The translations under genes and the position numbers were made by a program. Below, piece after piece: positions 36,299 to 45,565 of a stretch of DNA of 64,000 nt. Position 1 is the first letter of the stretch, and every line of letters starts with the position of its first letter. The notes below the pieces were generated by a model. The model did not search any database. It saw only the letters and a program-made list of their open reading frames with translations, and was not told the origin of the DNA. Source of the stretch: Verrucomicrobia bacterium SCGC AAA164-M04 (GTDB taxonomy: Bacteria; Verrucomicrobiota; Verrucomicrobiae; Verrucomicrobiales; Akkermansiaceae); contig KB912071.1 of NCBI GenBank assembly GCA_000383735.1, positions 1-64,000 of the forward strand. Reading direction: 5' to 3'.

Positions 36299-36327
36299 TT
36301 GACCAATTTGTAAGGCTTTGTTAAAAA
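36299..36327 (+). promoter_or_regulatory. Possible sigma-70 promoter of the LysM gene
   Basis: TTGACC (36299-36304), a 17-base spacer and TAAAAA (36322-36327) lie in a strongly AT-rich gap. Transcription would begin within a few bases of the ATG at 36338, giving an almost leaderless mRNA. That would agree with the absence of a Shine-Dalgarno sequence. Confidence 0.25.
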
Positions 36328-36337
36328 TCAATCCGCC

Positions 36338-37183
36338 ATGACGAGCTTCACCCTTACAACTTGGTTCATTGCAGCGCTCTCTCTGCCCTCATTGGGTCAG
36401 ACTCAAGCTTCTCTCCATTCCCGGATCTCGAGCAAAGAAAGGCAACTCGCCGAGATTCAAAAAGAGTTGCACGAGCTAAGGAGTAGGCTCAGCTCTCCGA
36501 CCGTCGGCAAATATAGCGTCAGGCAGGGAGAAACCCTTCACTCAATCGCTCGTCGCAACGGTGTTTCAGTTTCGAGCATTATCAAGTGGAACAAAATTAC
36601 TGATCCCGCGAAATTGAAGGTTGGAGAAAAAATCATTATCTCAGAACTGCTGCATAGCCCTATCTCGGTGCCCTCTCCTAATAGGATCTCATCGGCAGGA
36701 AGCGCGGACTATGTCATTGCTAGCGGCGATACGTTTTATTCAATTGCACGTCGTCATAAAATGGATCTATCAGAATTGCGTGCTCTCAATCCAAATGTAA
36801 ATATTCACCTGCTATCGCCAGGAAAAAAACTCAGGGTCTCTGGTGAGACTCCTCTTGATTCCCGCCCTGCAGAAAGGCAAGAAGTCTTAGTCGCTGAGAA
36901 GGATGTGAAATCAAAGATTGTTCAGCCAGCCCTAGAGTCACCAACTCGCGCTGAAGCCTTGAAGAGTATCGTTGCTTCCAAAAGTCTTCCGCAACCTCCC
37001 ATGATTGAGGATCGCAACGTTTCCTCCACTACAACATCAATTATTCTTACCGATGTCATAACCTTTGAGGCTTTCGCTTCTAGACATAATACCAATACCA
37101 AGCTTCTGAATGCTTTGAATGGATGGAATCTTCCGAGGACTACGATCCTCGCTGGTGGCTCCGAAATCCTAGTGCCAAACTAG
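36338..37183 (+). CDS. Exported LysM-repeat protein
   Basis: A 281-residue protein with a signal peptide (LTTWFIAALSLPSLGQ) and then a short coiled coil (SSKERQLAEIQKELHELRSRL). A first LysM follows (YSVRQGETLHSIARRNGV, ~58-102) and a second (YVIASGDTFYSIARRHKM, ~124-168). A degenerate third lies at the C-terminus (FEAFASRHNTNTKLLNALNG). LysM domains bind N-acetylglucosamine in peptidoglycan, so a cell-wall-associated role is likely; no catalytic domain is present. It is divergent from the ECF sigma gene. Confidence 0.88.
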   Translation: MTSFTLTTWFIAALSLPSLGQTQASLHSRISSKERQLAEIQKELHELRSRLSSPTVGKYSVRQGETLHSIARRNGVSVSSIIKWNKITDPAKLKVGEKIIISELLHSPISVPSPNRISSAGSADYVIASGDTFYSIARRHKMDLSELRALNPNVNIHLLSPGKKLRVSGETPLDSRPAERQEVLVAEKDVKSKIVQPALESPTRAEALKSIVASKSLPQPPMIEDRNVSSTTTSIILTDVITFEAFASRHNTNTKLLNALNGWNLPRTTILAGGSEILVPN

Positions 37184-37196
37184 GATTTTTGTCCTA

Positions 37197-37760
37197 TCAC
37201 TTCTTCCAAGAAGCAACAACCTCCTGTTCATTACCATTACGGTCAGCGTATTTTACAATACCGTGCTCAAGTCCAAATTCATGGACCTCCTTGGTCACCT
37301 TGACATCGTAGCAACAATATTCGGCGATGTTTAAGACATGAGCCAGATCACCGGTTTTTTTATACGACTGCCACCATTTCAGGGCATCCAACCCATCAGC
37401 GGTTTTACTGGCATTCAGCGAAGCTTGCGCCACAGCATCAAGCTTGAGGCGGCGGCCAAGAATCTCCTCAATATCCAGCATCATATCGCAGTTTACGGTC
37501 TGGGTCGCCAAATCATAGATTGTGTAAGCTTGCAGCACCGGGTAGTCGAATTGGACGTGGTTATAGCCAACGACAAGGTCAGCTTTAATGAGCTGCTCTA
37601 CCAAGTCGGCCACATTCTCTTCATTAAATATATGATACTGCTCGCTCTCAGTGGAATAAGTGACACCAACCGACATTCCCATTTTATCTTTGTGAGCTGA
37701 GCCTCCCACATCACCAAAACTCCGCTGAGTCTCAAGATCAAAATAAACAATACCAGGCAC
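37197..37760 (-). CDS. Predicted 3'-5' exonuclease-like protein (RNase H-like DEDD fold)
   Basis: A 187-residue soluble protein with a GTG start. Acidic motifs fit a DEDD exonuclease: YFDLETQ (first Asp/Glu), VVGYNHVQFDYPVL (second Asp), YCCYDVKVTKEVHEFG (last Asp). The family (RNase_H_2/YprB-like) is often annotated as DEAD/DEAH helicase-associated, but no helicase domain is present. It is probably a small nuclease acting on RNA or DNA ends; the substrate is not evident. Confidence 0.75.
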   Translation of the reverse strand: MPGIVYFDLETQRSFGDVGGSAHKDKMGMSVGVTYSTESEQYHIFNEENVADLVEQLIKADLVVGYNHVQFDYPVLQAYTIYDLATQTVNCDMMLDIEEILGRRLKLDAVAQASLNASKTADGLDALKWWQSYKKTGDLAHVLNIAEYCCYDVKVTKEVHEFGLEHGIVKYADRNGNEQEVVASWKK

Positions 37761-37826
37761 GATTCACTGATACGCAATTCCCCCTCTTCCGGCAAGAATC
37801 ACTTCCAAGTTCTCACCCAAAAATCT

Positions 37827-38591
37827 TTATTCCTTTTGTAGCGGCTTCTCCTGCAGCGACTGTTCGACGACCGCAAGAATTTCAGGGAGATACAGAAGAG
37901 CGTTGATCGAAATAACGGCCACTAGAATGACCCAGAACCAGGCGATTCGCTTTGGAGTCAACTGCTCACCCTTAACTTGAAACCCACTCTGTAAATCCCA
38001 AAGCATCCCACCTTTTTTCTTACCAAACCACAAGCTCATGCAACATCCGATTATCATCATGAGGGGTAGAAACATCCCCATCCCGAGAACCCATACTCTC
38101 ATTGATCGAACAAAAGCCTGACCTGTCGAAAGACGTTGTCCCCCAAGTGTCTCCACCTTCAATCCCAAAAGCCACTTTCCTGGAGTAAAGCCTAACGATC
38201 CAACCATTGCAGCTTCCATCAAAATGACCGGTAATACGATTCCGATCACCACCCATCCTGAAGACTCAACTCCCTTCCATAAGTTGACGCCGTAGGCAAT
38301 CGAGAAGCAGTGTAGAATTAACTCATAAATCAAATAATCAACCATTCGCGCTCCAAGCCTAGGCCAAGCTCGGAAGGGAGCAGGGCGAACCTGAATCGCT
38401 TCCTGCTTTTCTTTCGGGACCTTGAACTCACTAGCTAAAACTCCCAGATCGGAAGCCGAAAGCCAGCCATCAGCCCCTTCGTGCCAGACTCTAGTGTCCC
38501 GGTCCACCTTCCCTTCACGAATCATCTCACGAACCTCGTAATCTTCTAGCGGTCCGGACTTTTCTCCGTCTTTAATAATCCAAAGAATCAT
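37827..38591 (-). CDS. RDD family membrane protein with an N-terminal GYF_2 domain
   Basis: A 254-residue protein. Residues 1-50 form a GYF_2 domain (WIIKDGEKSGPLEDYEVREM ... WHEGADGWLSA). The RDD membrane domain begins at RAWPRLGARMVDYLIYE, whose R and D residues name the family, and has about four helices. The architecture is frequent in PVC bacteria. The role is unknown; some RDD proteins affect ion transport. It is 5 bp downstream of the LolC/E-like gene and so co-transcribed. Confidence 0.85.
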   Translation of the reverse strand: MILWIIKDGEKSGPLEDYEVREMIREGKVDRDTRVWHEGADGWLSASDLGVLASEFKVPKEKQEAIQVRPAPFRAWPRLGARMVDYLIYELILHCFSIAYGVNLWKGVESSGWVVIGIVLPVILMEAAMVGSLGFTPGKWLLGLKVETLGGQRLSTGQAFVRSMRVWVLGMGMFLPLMMIIGCCMSLWFGKKKGGMLWDLQSGFQVKGEQLTPKRIAWFWVILVAVISINALLYLPEILAVVEQSLQEKPLQKE

Positions 38592-38596
38592 GGCCC

Positions 38597-40360
38597 TTAG
38601 AGATTACGAAGTGATTTAGCAGGATCACGGAAGGCCGCCATTAACGCCGGAATTAAAGCTGCAAACAGACATAAAATCACTGCGACCACGCAAATCACTC
38701 CCAGTTGACTCCCTATGACTTCCGCCGGCAATTCGCTCATCCCATGGAACTCTGGTGGAAAGGGATCAATGCCAAACCCCCGAATAATCGCCATGATTCC
38801 TTCTCGGTAACGAATCGCTAATAAGCCCAATCCCAATCCAAAGATAGCTCCACCAATTCCGACAATAAGACCCTGATAAACAAACACCCTCACAATCTGA
38901 GAAGGACGCGCGCCGAGCGCTTTCATGACTCCGATTTCTTGGCGCTTCTGAACTGTTACGGTATACATCACGGCCATAATACTAAATGCCGAGAGTAGAG
39001 TAATGAAGGAAAGTGCAAAACTCATCATAATTTTCTCGGTTTTAACCAACTGAAAACGCTCGGCGTGGGTCCTCATCCAACTCCGAACCATCCAGTCACC
39101 CCCCAACTCTTTCTGTAAATTGATCGCAAATTCTTCGGCTTCGTAGGGATCCTCAATTCGCAAACCGATGGATTCAACCTCTCCTCGGAGCCCTTTCAAC
39201 TCCATTCCAATCGTGATTGGAATAAAAAGATCGGGTCCTTTTGATCTCTCGCTATCCGAATAGACTCCTTGGATCTTCAGTTCTTTAGGTACAACAAACT
39301 TTTCAATTTTTCGGAAAGCCTCGTTGTCGGCACTCTCCAAATCAAGTTCGCGGAGTTCCATGAGTTTTTCTAAAATTTCACCCTTAGTTCCTGACTTGAA
39401 ATAATCAAAACCTCCTTCTCTTCGGTCCACGAAGTCAAGACGATCCAAAATATTCTTCACAATTTCGCGTTCCGCGGGACGCATTTCTCGCCCTTCAGTC
39501 TCTATGTCACCCTGGGGGGTCGAAACAACCATTGGGAGTAGCTGCTGAAAAATCTGATAAGCATTTGTCACCTCAAGGCTTAATGACCTCTCCTCACCGC
39601 TCGACACCTCAAAAATCTTCTTAAGTCTCCCCTCAAATTTTTCAAAAACATCTGGATAAAGTTCCCAAGCTCTTTGCTTTGGAACATCATAAACAGCCAT
39701 TACCTCGTCGAGATTGCTTGCTGCAATGATCCTTATATCATCGCCCACCTTTAACCCAATCGACTTAGCGAGTTGACTCGAAACAACGACGTGACGATTC
39801 CCATAAAGCTCATCATGATTACCTGGCGGTAAATCTGTAGTATCAACAGGAACAAGAGGCGTGGCATCAATATCTCCATTGTCTCGCTCTGGAGCTGGAG
39901 GAGCAAAACTGACTGAGTCACCCTGAGCTGGATTAAAATCTACCGTGCTGTTTGGAAAATTTTCTCTATCGAGCATCTCCTCCAATGCTCTTACCTGCCC
40001 CTCGTTCTCCGTATTAAAGGCTCTGAAATAAGAAGGTCGCTGCCAAGCACGTGAATCCAGAAGAACAAAACCTTCCACTAAAGCGAACGCTGACTCGACT
40101 TTATCTTCCTTAGCTAGCGAGACTTCCATTTCCTCCCAGTTGGAGATCGTCCCGTAACTCGATTGAATTGAAATGTGCGGAGAGTGCCCCAACAAGGTAT
40201 CCTTTAAGTTCCTTTCGAATCCATTGTGAATTGAAAGAACCACGATCAAAACCATTACGCCAAAGGCCACACCGAGCAGGGATATCAGGGTGATAACCGA
40301 CACAAAGGTCCGTAAGGGATTCAAATACCTAAGAGCAAGGGTCCAACTAAACGATCTCAA
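38597..40360 (-). CDS. FtsX-like ABC permease (LolC/LolE family) with enlarged periplasmic region
   Basis: A 587-residue protein. N-terminal helix ISLLGVAFGVMVLIVVLSIH follows the typical LALRYLNPLR start. A periplasmic domain of about 370 residues comes next, then three C-terminal helices of the FtsX domain (IMMSFALSFITLLSAFSIMA, then QEIGVMKALGARPSQI, the MacB/LolC coupling motif). LolC/E proteins are usually about 400 residues, so the periplasmic part carries roughly 170 extra residues, including a charged segment around TEGREMRPAEREIV. A LolD ATPase gene is not adjacent. The likely role is lipoprotein release or another mechanotransmission task. Confidence 0.85.
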   Translation of the reverse strand: MRSFSWTLALRYLNPLRTFVSVITLISLLGVAFGVMVLIVVLSIHNGFERNLKDTLLGHSPHISIQSSYGTISNWEEMEVSLAKEDKVESAFALVEGFVLLDSRAWQRPSYFRAFNTENEGQVRALEEMLDRENFPNSTVDFNPAQGDSVSFAPPAPERDNGDIDATPLVPVDTTDLPPGNHDELYGNRHVVVSSQLAKSIGLKVGDDIRIIAASNLDEVMAVYDVPKQRAWELYPDVFEKFEGRLKKIFEVSSGEERSLSLEVTNAYQIFQQLLPMVVSTPQGDIETEGREMRPAEREIVKNILDRLDFVDRREGGFDYFKSGTKGEILEKLMELRELDLESADNEAFRKIEKFVVPKELKIQGVYSDSERSKGPDLFIPITIGMELKGLRGEVESIGLRIEDPYEAEEFAINLQKELGGDWMVRSWMRTHAERFQLVKTEKIMMSFALSFITLLSAFSIMAVMYTVTVQKRQEIGVMKALGARPSQIVRVFVYQGLIVGIGGAIFGLGLGLLAIRYREGIMAIIRGFGIDPFPPEFHGMSELPAEVIGSQLGVICVVAVILCLFAALIPALMAAFRDPAKSLRNL

Positions 40361-40442
40361 GACGGGGGATCTCTAACGCTTCCGCCGCTCTCCCGCAACT
40401 ACACACTTCACACAGCACACACTTCTCGCCAGACTCCCCCGT

Positions 40443-40820
40443 ATGATTAAGTTCCTTCACACACGCATTCGCGTCTCCAAACCAGCCAAATCCATCGAGT
40501 TTTACAAAAAAGTTGGCTTCGAACTTGGGCAACAAAAAAAATCACCCCAAGGCAATGAACTCGCCTTCATGCACCTTCCTGACAACGAACACTTCCTCGA
40601 GCTTACGTATTCGCCTGATTACAAGGTGACGGTCCCCGATGACTTGATGCATACCTGCGTTGGTGTTCTAGATATCGTTGAGTATTGCACAAAACTTGAG
40701 GATCAAAAAATCGAAATCTGGCCAGAGGGTTGGCGCGAAAAATTCTCAACAGGTAAGCGAAAAATGGCATTCATCACTGATCCTGATGGCTACGAAGTAG
40801 AAATACTAGAGATCCGATAA
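40443..40820 (+). CDS. VOC family protein (glyoxalase I-like)
   Basis: A 125-residue vicinal-oxygen-chelate protein with two beta-alpha-beta-beta-beta units: FLHTRIRVSKPAKSIEFYKKV and MHTCVGVLDIVEYCTKL. Metal-ligand candidates are His at position 6 (HTRI), the Glu in HFLELTY, His in MHTCVG and the Glu in DPDGYEVEIL, the arrangement of lactoylglutathione lyase. It probably detoxifies methylglyoxal or a similar aldehyde; the substrate is not certain. Confidence 0.85.
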   Translation: MIKFLHTRIRVSKPAKSIEFYKKVGFELGQQKKSPQGNELAFMHLPDNEHFLELTYSPDYKVTVPDDLMHTCVGVLDIVEYCTKLEDQKIEIWPEGWREKFSTGKRKMAFITDPDGYEVEILEIR

Positions 40821-40871
40821 CTTTAACGGCATCTCAAGTTCATTGCTAAAAACTTTGTCACTCCCTCTCTC

Positions 40872-41597
40872 GTGCACCTGCTCATCGACAACTCCAACAC
40901 CCTGACCAAGTTCGCACTCGATTTCGGCGGTGAGCTCTCTGAGTGGCGCGGCGTTATACCAACTTCAGATCTTTCTAAAACCTCTATCCAAACCACGCTC
41001 CATGGTCAGACTTTTGAGAAGGTAACCCTATGCTCAGTTGTCCCTGACGCCTCAGTTTTAATGAAGGCTATTTTCGATCAACCCATTCATCACATCTCGC
41101 ATCAGTCTAAGATGCCGATTACTATTGATTATCCGATTCCCTCCAAAATAGGCGCGGATCGTCTTGCTAACGCTTCTGCCGCAATCCTTGATCGTCAAGG
41201 CTCAGCAATTGTAATCGACTTTGGCACCGCCGTTACATTCGATGTCATTTCTAAGGCAGGATCCTATCTTGGAGGTGTGATAGCGCCCGGCACCGCCTCA
41301 CTTCGGGATTATCTCCACCAGAAAACCGCGCTTCTCCCTGCTATCCAGCTTGAAGAGCCGAACTCCGCCATCGGGCGGAGTACCGAAGAAGCGATGCAGG
41401 TTGGAGCCGTCATCGGCTATCGTGGCCTGATTCGAGAGATCTTAAACGAAGTCCGGCGTGAACTTGGTGGTAAACCTAAAATTTTTGCCACCGGAGGAGA
41501 TGCTGAGCTCATTGGCAAAGGAATTAACGACATAGACATCATCGACCAAGACTTGACGATGAAGGGAATTCAAGTCATCGGAACATCCAATCACTGA
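40872..41597 (+). CDS. coaX: Type III pantothenate kinase
   Basis: A 241-residue ASKHA-fold kinase that phosphorylates pantothenate, the first step to coenzyme A. GTG start. Motifs: the phosphate-1 loop LLIDNSNTLTKFAL (Asp near residue 5), IGADRLANASAAI, the central VIDFGTAVTFDV, and YLGGVIAPGTASLRD. The C-terminal ATP-binding ATGGDAELIG is typical. CoaX replaces the common CoaA in many PVC bacteria. The ROK kinase gene follows 57 bp downstream. Confidence 0.92.
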   Translation: MHLLIDNSNTLTKFALDFGGELSEWRGVIPTSDLSKTSIQTTLHGQTFEKVTLCSVVPDASVLMKAIFDQPIHHISHQSKMPITIDYPIPSKIGADRLANASAAILDRQGSAIVIDFGTAVTFDVISKAGSYLGGVIAPGTASLRDYLHQKTALLPAIQLEEPNSAIGRSTEEAMQVGAVIGYRGLIREILNEVRRELGGKPKIFATGGDAELIGKGINDIDIIDQDLTMKGIQVIGTSNH

Positions 41598-41654
41598 ATT
41601 TCTCAAGAAAGAGCGTTCTTTGCTCTCTCATTTCTTTTAACCTTCCCCAAACTT

Positions 41655-42608
41655 ATGAGCGATCTTCCTTTGGCTATCGGCATTGATTTCGGCGGAACTT
41701 CGGTAAAAACCGGAGTTCTCTATCGTGGTAATCTTATCGAAGAAGCCCCGCGTATCGAAACCCAGAACTTCGAAAGCGCCGCTCCCCTGATCGAATGTAT
41801 TCACGAAACCATTAACGAGCTTCGGGCCAAGCACCCTCGCATTGAAGCCATCGGCGTCGGCATGCCCGGGTTTGTCGATTTCCCCACGGGAATGGTTCAT
41901 AACCTTACCAATGTCAAAGGCTGGCAGCGAATCTATCTCAAGCGAGAGCTCAATCAGCTTTCTAATCTCCCTGTCACGGTTGAGAACGATGCGAATTGCA
42001 TGGCATACGCCGAATGGAAACGTGGCTCTGGTCGGGGCATGAACCACCTTGTTGCCCTCACTCTCGGAACAGGAGTTGGTGGCGGTATCATTGTCGATGG
42101 GCGTATGGTCCGGGGTGCTGGGTTTGTAGCTGGCGAACTTGGACAAACCTCTATCGATTTCAAAGGACCAGACGGGGCCTATGGGAACCGTGGTTCGCTT
42201 GAAGACTATGTTGGAAATCAGCAAATTACCGATCTGGCCCATACGGCTTATTCTGAGGCTGGTATTTCTCGTGAGAAATCAGAGTGCGAACCAGCCCAGC
42301 TTTCTATCCTAGCGAAACAGGGCGATGAAATCGCTCTCGGTATTTGGGATCGAGTCGCCAAAATGCTCTCCACCTCTCTCATGAATTGCTGTTGGCTGCT
42401 TAATCCCGAGGCTATCATCATCGGCGGCGGTGTTGCCAAAGCTGGGAGCTTTCTCTTTGATCCACTCGAAAAGCATTTACGCGGCCAACTCAGCCCTGCC
42501 TTCAAAGAGAATCTTCGTCTTCTTCCCGCCCGTTTCGGTAATGAAGCCGGCATGGTCGGAGCTGCAACCCTCGCGCTCGAGGAAGCCGGCTTCAATGTCG
42601 ACGAGTAG
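41655..42608 (+). CDS. ROK family sugar kinase (glucokinase-like) without the zinc motif
   Basis: A 317-residue ASKHA kinase. Motifs: ATP phosphate loop IGIDFGGTSVKTGVL, catalytic Asp region VTVENDANCMAYAE, LTLGTGVGGGIIVDG, and IIIGGGVAKAG near the end. ROK enzymes usually have a zinc site, H plus C-x-C-G-x-x-G-C; here the His position reads GELGQTS and the Cys cluster is GAYGNRGSLEDY, so all ligands are missing. It probably phosphorylates glucose or a related hexose for glycolysis. Confidence 0.88.
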   Translation: MSDLPLAIGIDFGGTSVKTGVLYRGNLIEEAPRIETQNFESAAPLIECIHETINELRAKHPRIEAIGVGMPGFVDFPTGMVHNLTNVKGWQRIYLKRELNQLSNLPVTVENDANCMAYAEWKRGSGRGMNHLVALTLGTGVGGGIIVDGRMVRGAGFVAGELGQTSIDFKGPDGAYGNRGSLEDYVGNQQITDLAHTAYSEAGISREKSECEPAQLSILAKQGDEIALGIWDRVAKMLSTSLMNCCWLLNPEAIIIGGGVAKAGSFLFDPLEKHLRGQLSPAFKENLRLLPARFGNEAGMVGAATLALEEAGFNVDE

Positions 42609-42654
42609 AGCTGGTGAGTGAGATGGGACCTGTTTTCTCGCCGAAAATTTATTT

Positions 42655-43125
42655 TCAAACATTGATCTCAACCCAACTTCGACATCCCCCGTGGGATTTT
42701 GCATAGGCGAACCGGAGTGGATCTTTCAGCTTTTCTATTTCCACATACGCTACGTGAATACTTCCCGAAGCCATTCCTTTCCCTTCCCAGAAAAATCGGT
42801 CCCGGATCGTTTCTTCAGTCCAAATGTGCTGATCAGCGAGTAACGCCACCTCATTCCAATCAGTCAGGGTCACTGCCCTTTTCACCATCACCTTTGACTC
42901 AATAACCACCTTGTCGCCGAGCTCCCATTCGGGCTTCGCTTCTACTCCAGGAATCTTTACATAGTCACCCTGAGCATGAAAACGCGTGGGAAAGAGAACA
43001 AATTCATCGTGCGCAAATGAAAAACCCTCTCGCCCCTCGTGGATCCCACCCTTCCGGAGGATCAGTGACTGACGCCCTTCCTCCAAGGCTTTACAGACAA
43101 CATCCCATTCTTTGAAAGCGATCAT
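42655..43125 (-). CDS. DUF1802 family protein
   Basis: A 156-residue soluble protein that begins FKEWDVVCKALEEGRQSLILRKGGIHEGR, the typical DUF1802 start, followed by FSFAHDEFVLFPTRFHAQ. The family occurs in cyanobacteria and PVC bacteria and has no known function. It stands between convergent or divergent unrelated genes. Confidence 0.82.
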   Translation of the reverse strand: MIAFKEWDVVCKALEEGRQSLILRKGGIHEGREGFSFAHDEFVLFPTRFHAQGDYVKIPGVEAKPEWELGDKVVIESKVMVKRAVTLTDWNEVALLADQHIWTEETIRDRFFWEGKGMASGSIHVAYVEIEKLKDPLRFAYAKSHGGCRSWVEINV

Positions 43126-43383
43126 ACTGCAAGCAAATCGACTTTTCTCGCAATTGGAACCCTAAAGTAGAATAGCGTCGAAATCGTATATACGGTGGAC
43201 CAACCTCCCGCGCTCAAACTCAAAACACTAGGTTCCTTTGGCCTATTAGGTAATGAATACAATTCCCCTTCGACAGCCTGGTTTGTAGCCCAAAAGCCCC
43301 AGAGAAGCACTTTTGGCAGCTGACTCCTGCTCCATTTTCGGGTTTAGGGTTTTAAAATCCATCATTTCAGTCTTTGTTTCAGC

Positions 43384-44520
43384 GTGCCCGACACCAAAAG
43401 CTCTCTCATTTCTCTTGGGGATCTCACCCTTCGTGACGGCGGACGCATTCCTTCGGCCCAACTTGCCTACGCAACTTGGGGAACTCTTAATGAGGACCGC
43501 TCCAATGCAGTGCTCATTTTCCACGCCTTGTCCGGAACCCATCATGTCAGCGGCAATCACCCCGAAGCACCAGAGGCCTGCAACCTTTGGACCGAGGAAC
43601 TACACGATGGGTGGTGGAACAAAATGGTCGGCCCAGGTAAAGCAATCGATACAAACCATTTCTTCGTAATCTGTGCCAATTACTTGGGGGGGTGCTACGG
43701 CTCCACCGGACCATCAAGCATCAACCCCGAAACAGGGAAGATCTTTGGTTCAACTTTCCCGCACCTTAATATCGCTGATCTCGTGGATACTCAAATCCCA
43801 CTTTTAAATCACCTGAAGATTAGCAAACTCCACTCGGTTGTTGGTCCATCGGTCGGCGGCCTTTGCACCCTCACTTTTGCGACACGTCATCCCGAAAAGG
43901 TGAACCGAGTCATTGCGATCGCCAGCGGATTTAAGACTACCGTCCTAAACCGACTCATTCTTTTTGAGCAAATTCTCGCCATCGAAAATGATAAGCATTT
44001 TAACGGTGGCGATTACTATGGATCTGAATACCCACGGATTGGTCTAGCGCTCGCGCGTATGATCTCGCATAAAACATTTGTCCATTTAGACACCTTCGAA
44101 AAACGCGCACGCCGCGACCTTCTTCACGAAGAAGAAATGCTCTCATGGTATCAGGTTCGCGACACCTTCCAAAGCTACATGCTTCACCAAGGAAAGAAAT
44201 TCACAGAGCGCTTTGATGCAAATACCTATCTCCGGATCATAGACATGTGGTCGCGTTACAACGCCGTTCTCCAGGGAGATGCGTCCTCTCCCAAAGACCT
44301 CTTTACTCGTTGCAATGCCGCCGGACATAAGTTCCTTATTTTCTCGATCGACTCAGACTTCTGTTTCTATCCTGAGGAACAGGCCGAGGTCGTCAGACAC
44401 CTAGAAGAGGCGTCAGTGGATAACATTCATATCACAGTCCATTCCGCGAAAGGACACGACTCCTTCCTGCTGGAACCTGAGCTCTACACACCATACATAC
44501 GCGAACATCTCGCAGATTAA
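43384..44520 (+). CDS. metX: Homoserine O-acetyltransferase (MetX type)
   Basis: A 378-residue alpha/beta hydrolase-fold acyltransferase that activates homoserine for methionine synthesis. GTG start. Motifs: LAYATWGTLNEDRSNAVLI, LSGTHHVSG, NYLGGCYGSTGPSSINP, nucleophile VVGPSVGGLCTLTFA, the catalytic Asp in SIDSDFCFYPEEQ and His in AKGHDSFLLE. The G-C-Y-G-S-T-G-P-S signature is diagnostic. No SD before the GTG. Acetyl versus succinyl donor cannot be settled by eye. Confidence 0.93.
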   Translation: MPDTKSSLISLGDLTLRDGGRIPSAQLAYATWGTLNEDRSNAVLIFHALSGTHHVSGNHPEAPEACNLWTEELHDGWWNKMVGPGKAIDTNHFFVICANYLGGCYGSTGPSSINPETGKIFGSTFPHLNIADLVDTQIPLLNHLKISKLHSVVGPSVGGLCTLTFATRHPEKVNRVIAIASGFKTTVLNRLILFEQILAIENDKHFNGGDYYGSEYPRIGLALARMISHKTFVHLDTFEKRARRDLLHEEEMLSWYQVRDTFQSYMLHQGKKFTERFDANTYLRIIDMWSRYNAVLQGDASSPKDLFTRCNAAGHKFLIFSIDSDFCFYPEEQAEVVRHLEEASVDNIHITVHSAKGHDSFLLEPELYTPYIREHLAD

Positions 44521-44651
44521 TTCAAGGCTTTTGGCGCCCTAAAGCAATAGGAGTCCAATGAACCTTAGGTCAGCTCCCCCTTAAGTGGTCTAGGACTCAC
44601 TACTTCTTACTTAATACCACTCATCAGGGGATTACGAAGGAAGCTCGATGG

Positions 44652-45543
44652 TTATGAAATTGCAAACTTTGCCGCCTTTACCATCATCCCATAAACTTCT
44701 TTACGAGAAATCTTCACCCTAGCCTCCCAGTCTTCCCAAGACGCCACTTCTAATCGACTCAAAGTTTTACGCCCAATCATAGCCGGTAAAACTGTTCCGA
44801 AGCGCATTCGCCTCCCATTTAACGATCTCGCGTATCGTTCCGCCTGATCTAACCCTTTGTGAGCCTCCTTGATCCACCGTTGTCGCTCCCGCAGCAACTG
44901 CTCCCTTGTCTCAGCCCCTGGCAGATAACATCTTCCATTCTTCCGATCCTCGGGCACATCTCGCAAAATATTTATCAACTGTAGGCTACGCCCATACGCT
45001 TGACCCCATCTCATCATTTCGTCATCTGAAGCCCGCGCGAAATCCCCTCCCCCCCCCTATTCCAATTTCTGTCCAAAACTCCCCAACACATCCAGCTACT
45101 TGATAGGTGTAGGTCCTCAGCTCATCATCAGAGTCCAAGCTTACCACCCCTTCACCTGCAAAGCGATCCAGATCCCAACATTGGCCCTCAGTGATGATTC
45201 CGACCACTTTGCGAACCGAAACTTGTTGCCAATCCGGTAGGTTTCCCAGCGCTGCCACACAATCGCCTAACTTCGACATCAACACCTTTTCTCCCTCTGC
45301 GAGCCCTTTAACTTCGGGCATTTGGAACATTTTGCCTTCTGTTACAAATTTCACGAATTGCACTAATAAATCACGACGCTCCATGATCCCGAGTTGCCCC
45401 GCATCAGCAATCGTGTCACTCGCTCGAGCGAGTAAATAACCAATACTCGTTGGTGCCCTAAACCCTTTTGGTAAAAACCGTAAGCTAAGGTAAAAAGAAC
45501 GGGACACATCCTTCAAAACCTTACGACTTAAATTCCCGCTCAT
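44652..45543 (-). pseudogene. Squalene/phytoene synthase family gene, frameshifted
   Basis: Two adjacent frames make one head-to-head prenyl synthase of about 295 residues. The first part (ATG 45543) has SRSFYLSLRFLPKGFR and the first Asp motif DTIAD. It is read to a stop at 45022 through a wrong tail after IGIGGG. The second part, in another frame, has GRSLQLINILRDVPEDRKNG, the second Asp motif D-V-P-E-D. Removing one base from the nine-G run (C9 on the plus strand, 45049-45057) joins them as IGIGGGGDFARASDDEMM. The enzyme would condense farnesyl diphosphate to squalene or a related C30 product. Either a sequencing indel or a real break. Confidence 0.85.
45049..45057 (-). repeat. C9/G9 homopolymer at the prenyl synthase frameshift
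   Basis: Nine C on the plus strand. Eight would restore the reading frame through both Asp-rich motifs of the enzyme. Confidence 0.85.
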
Positions 45544-45565
45544 GGTGATGCAACACTTCTCCCAG

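Noticed and set aside
36169..36337. AT-rich gap as a small RNA or origin
   Set aside because: No stable hairpin, T-tract or iterated box is visible; it is adequately explained as a divergent promoter region.
41601..41640. Hairpin agagc/gctct between coaX and the ROK kinase as a terminator
   Set aside because: The stem has only five pairs and the T-tract is interrupted; too weak to call.
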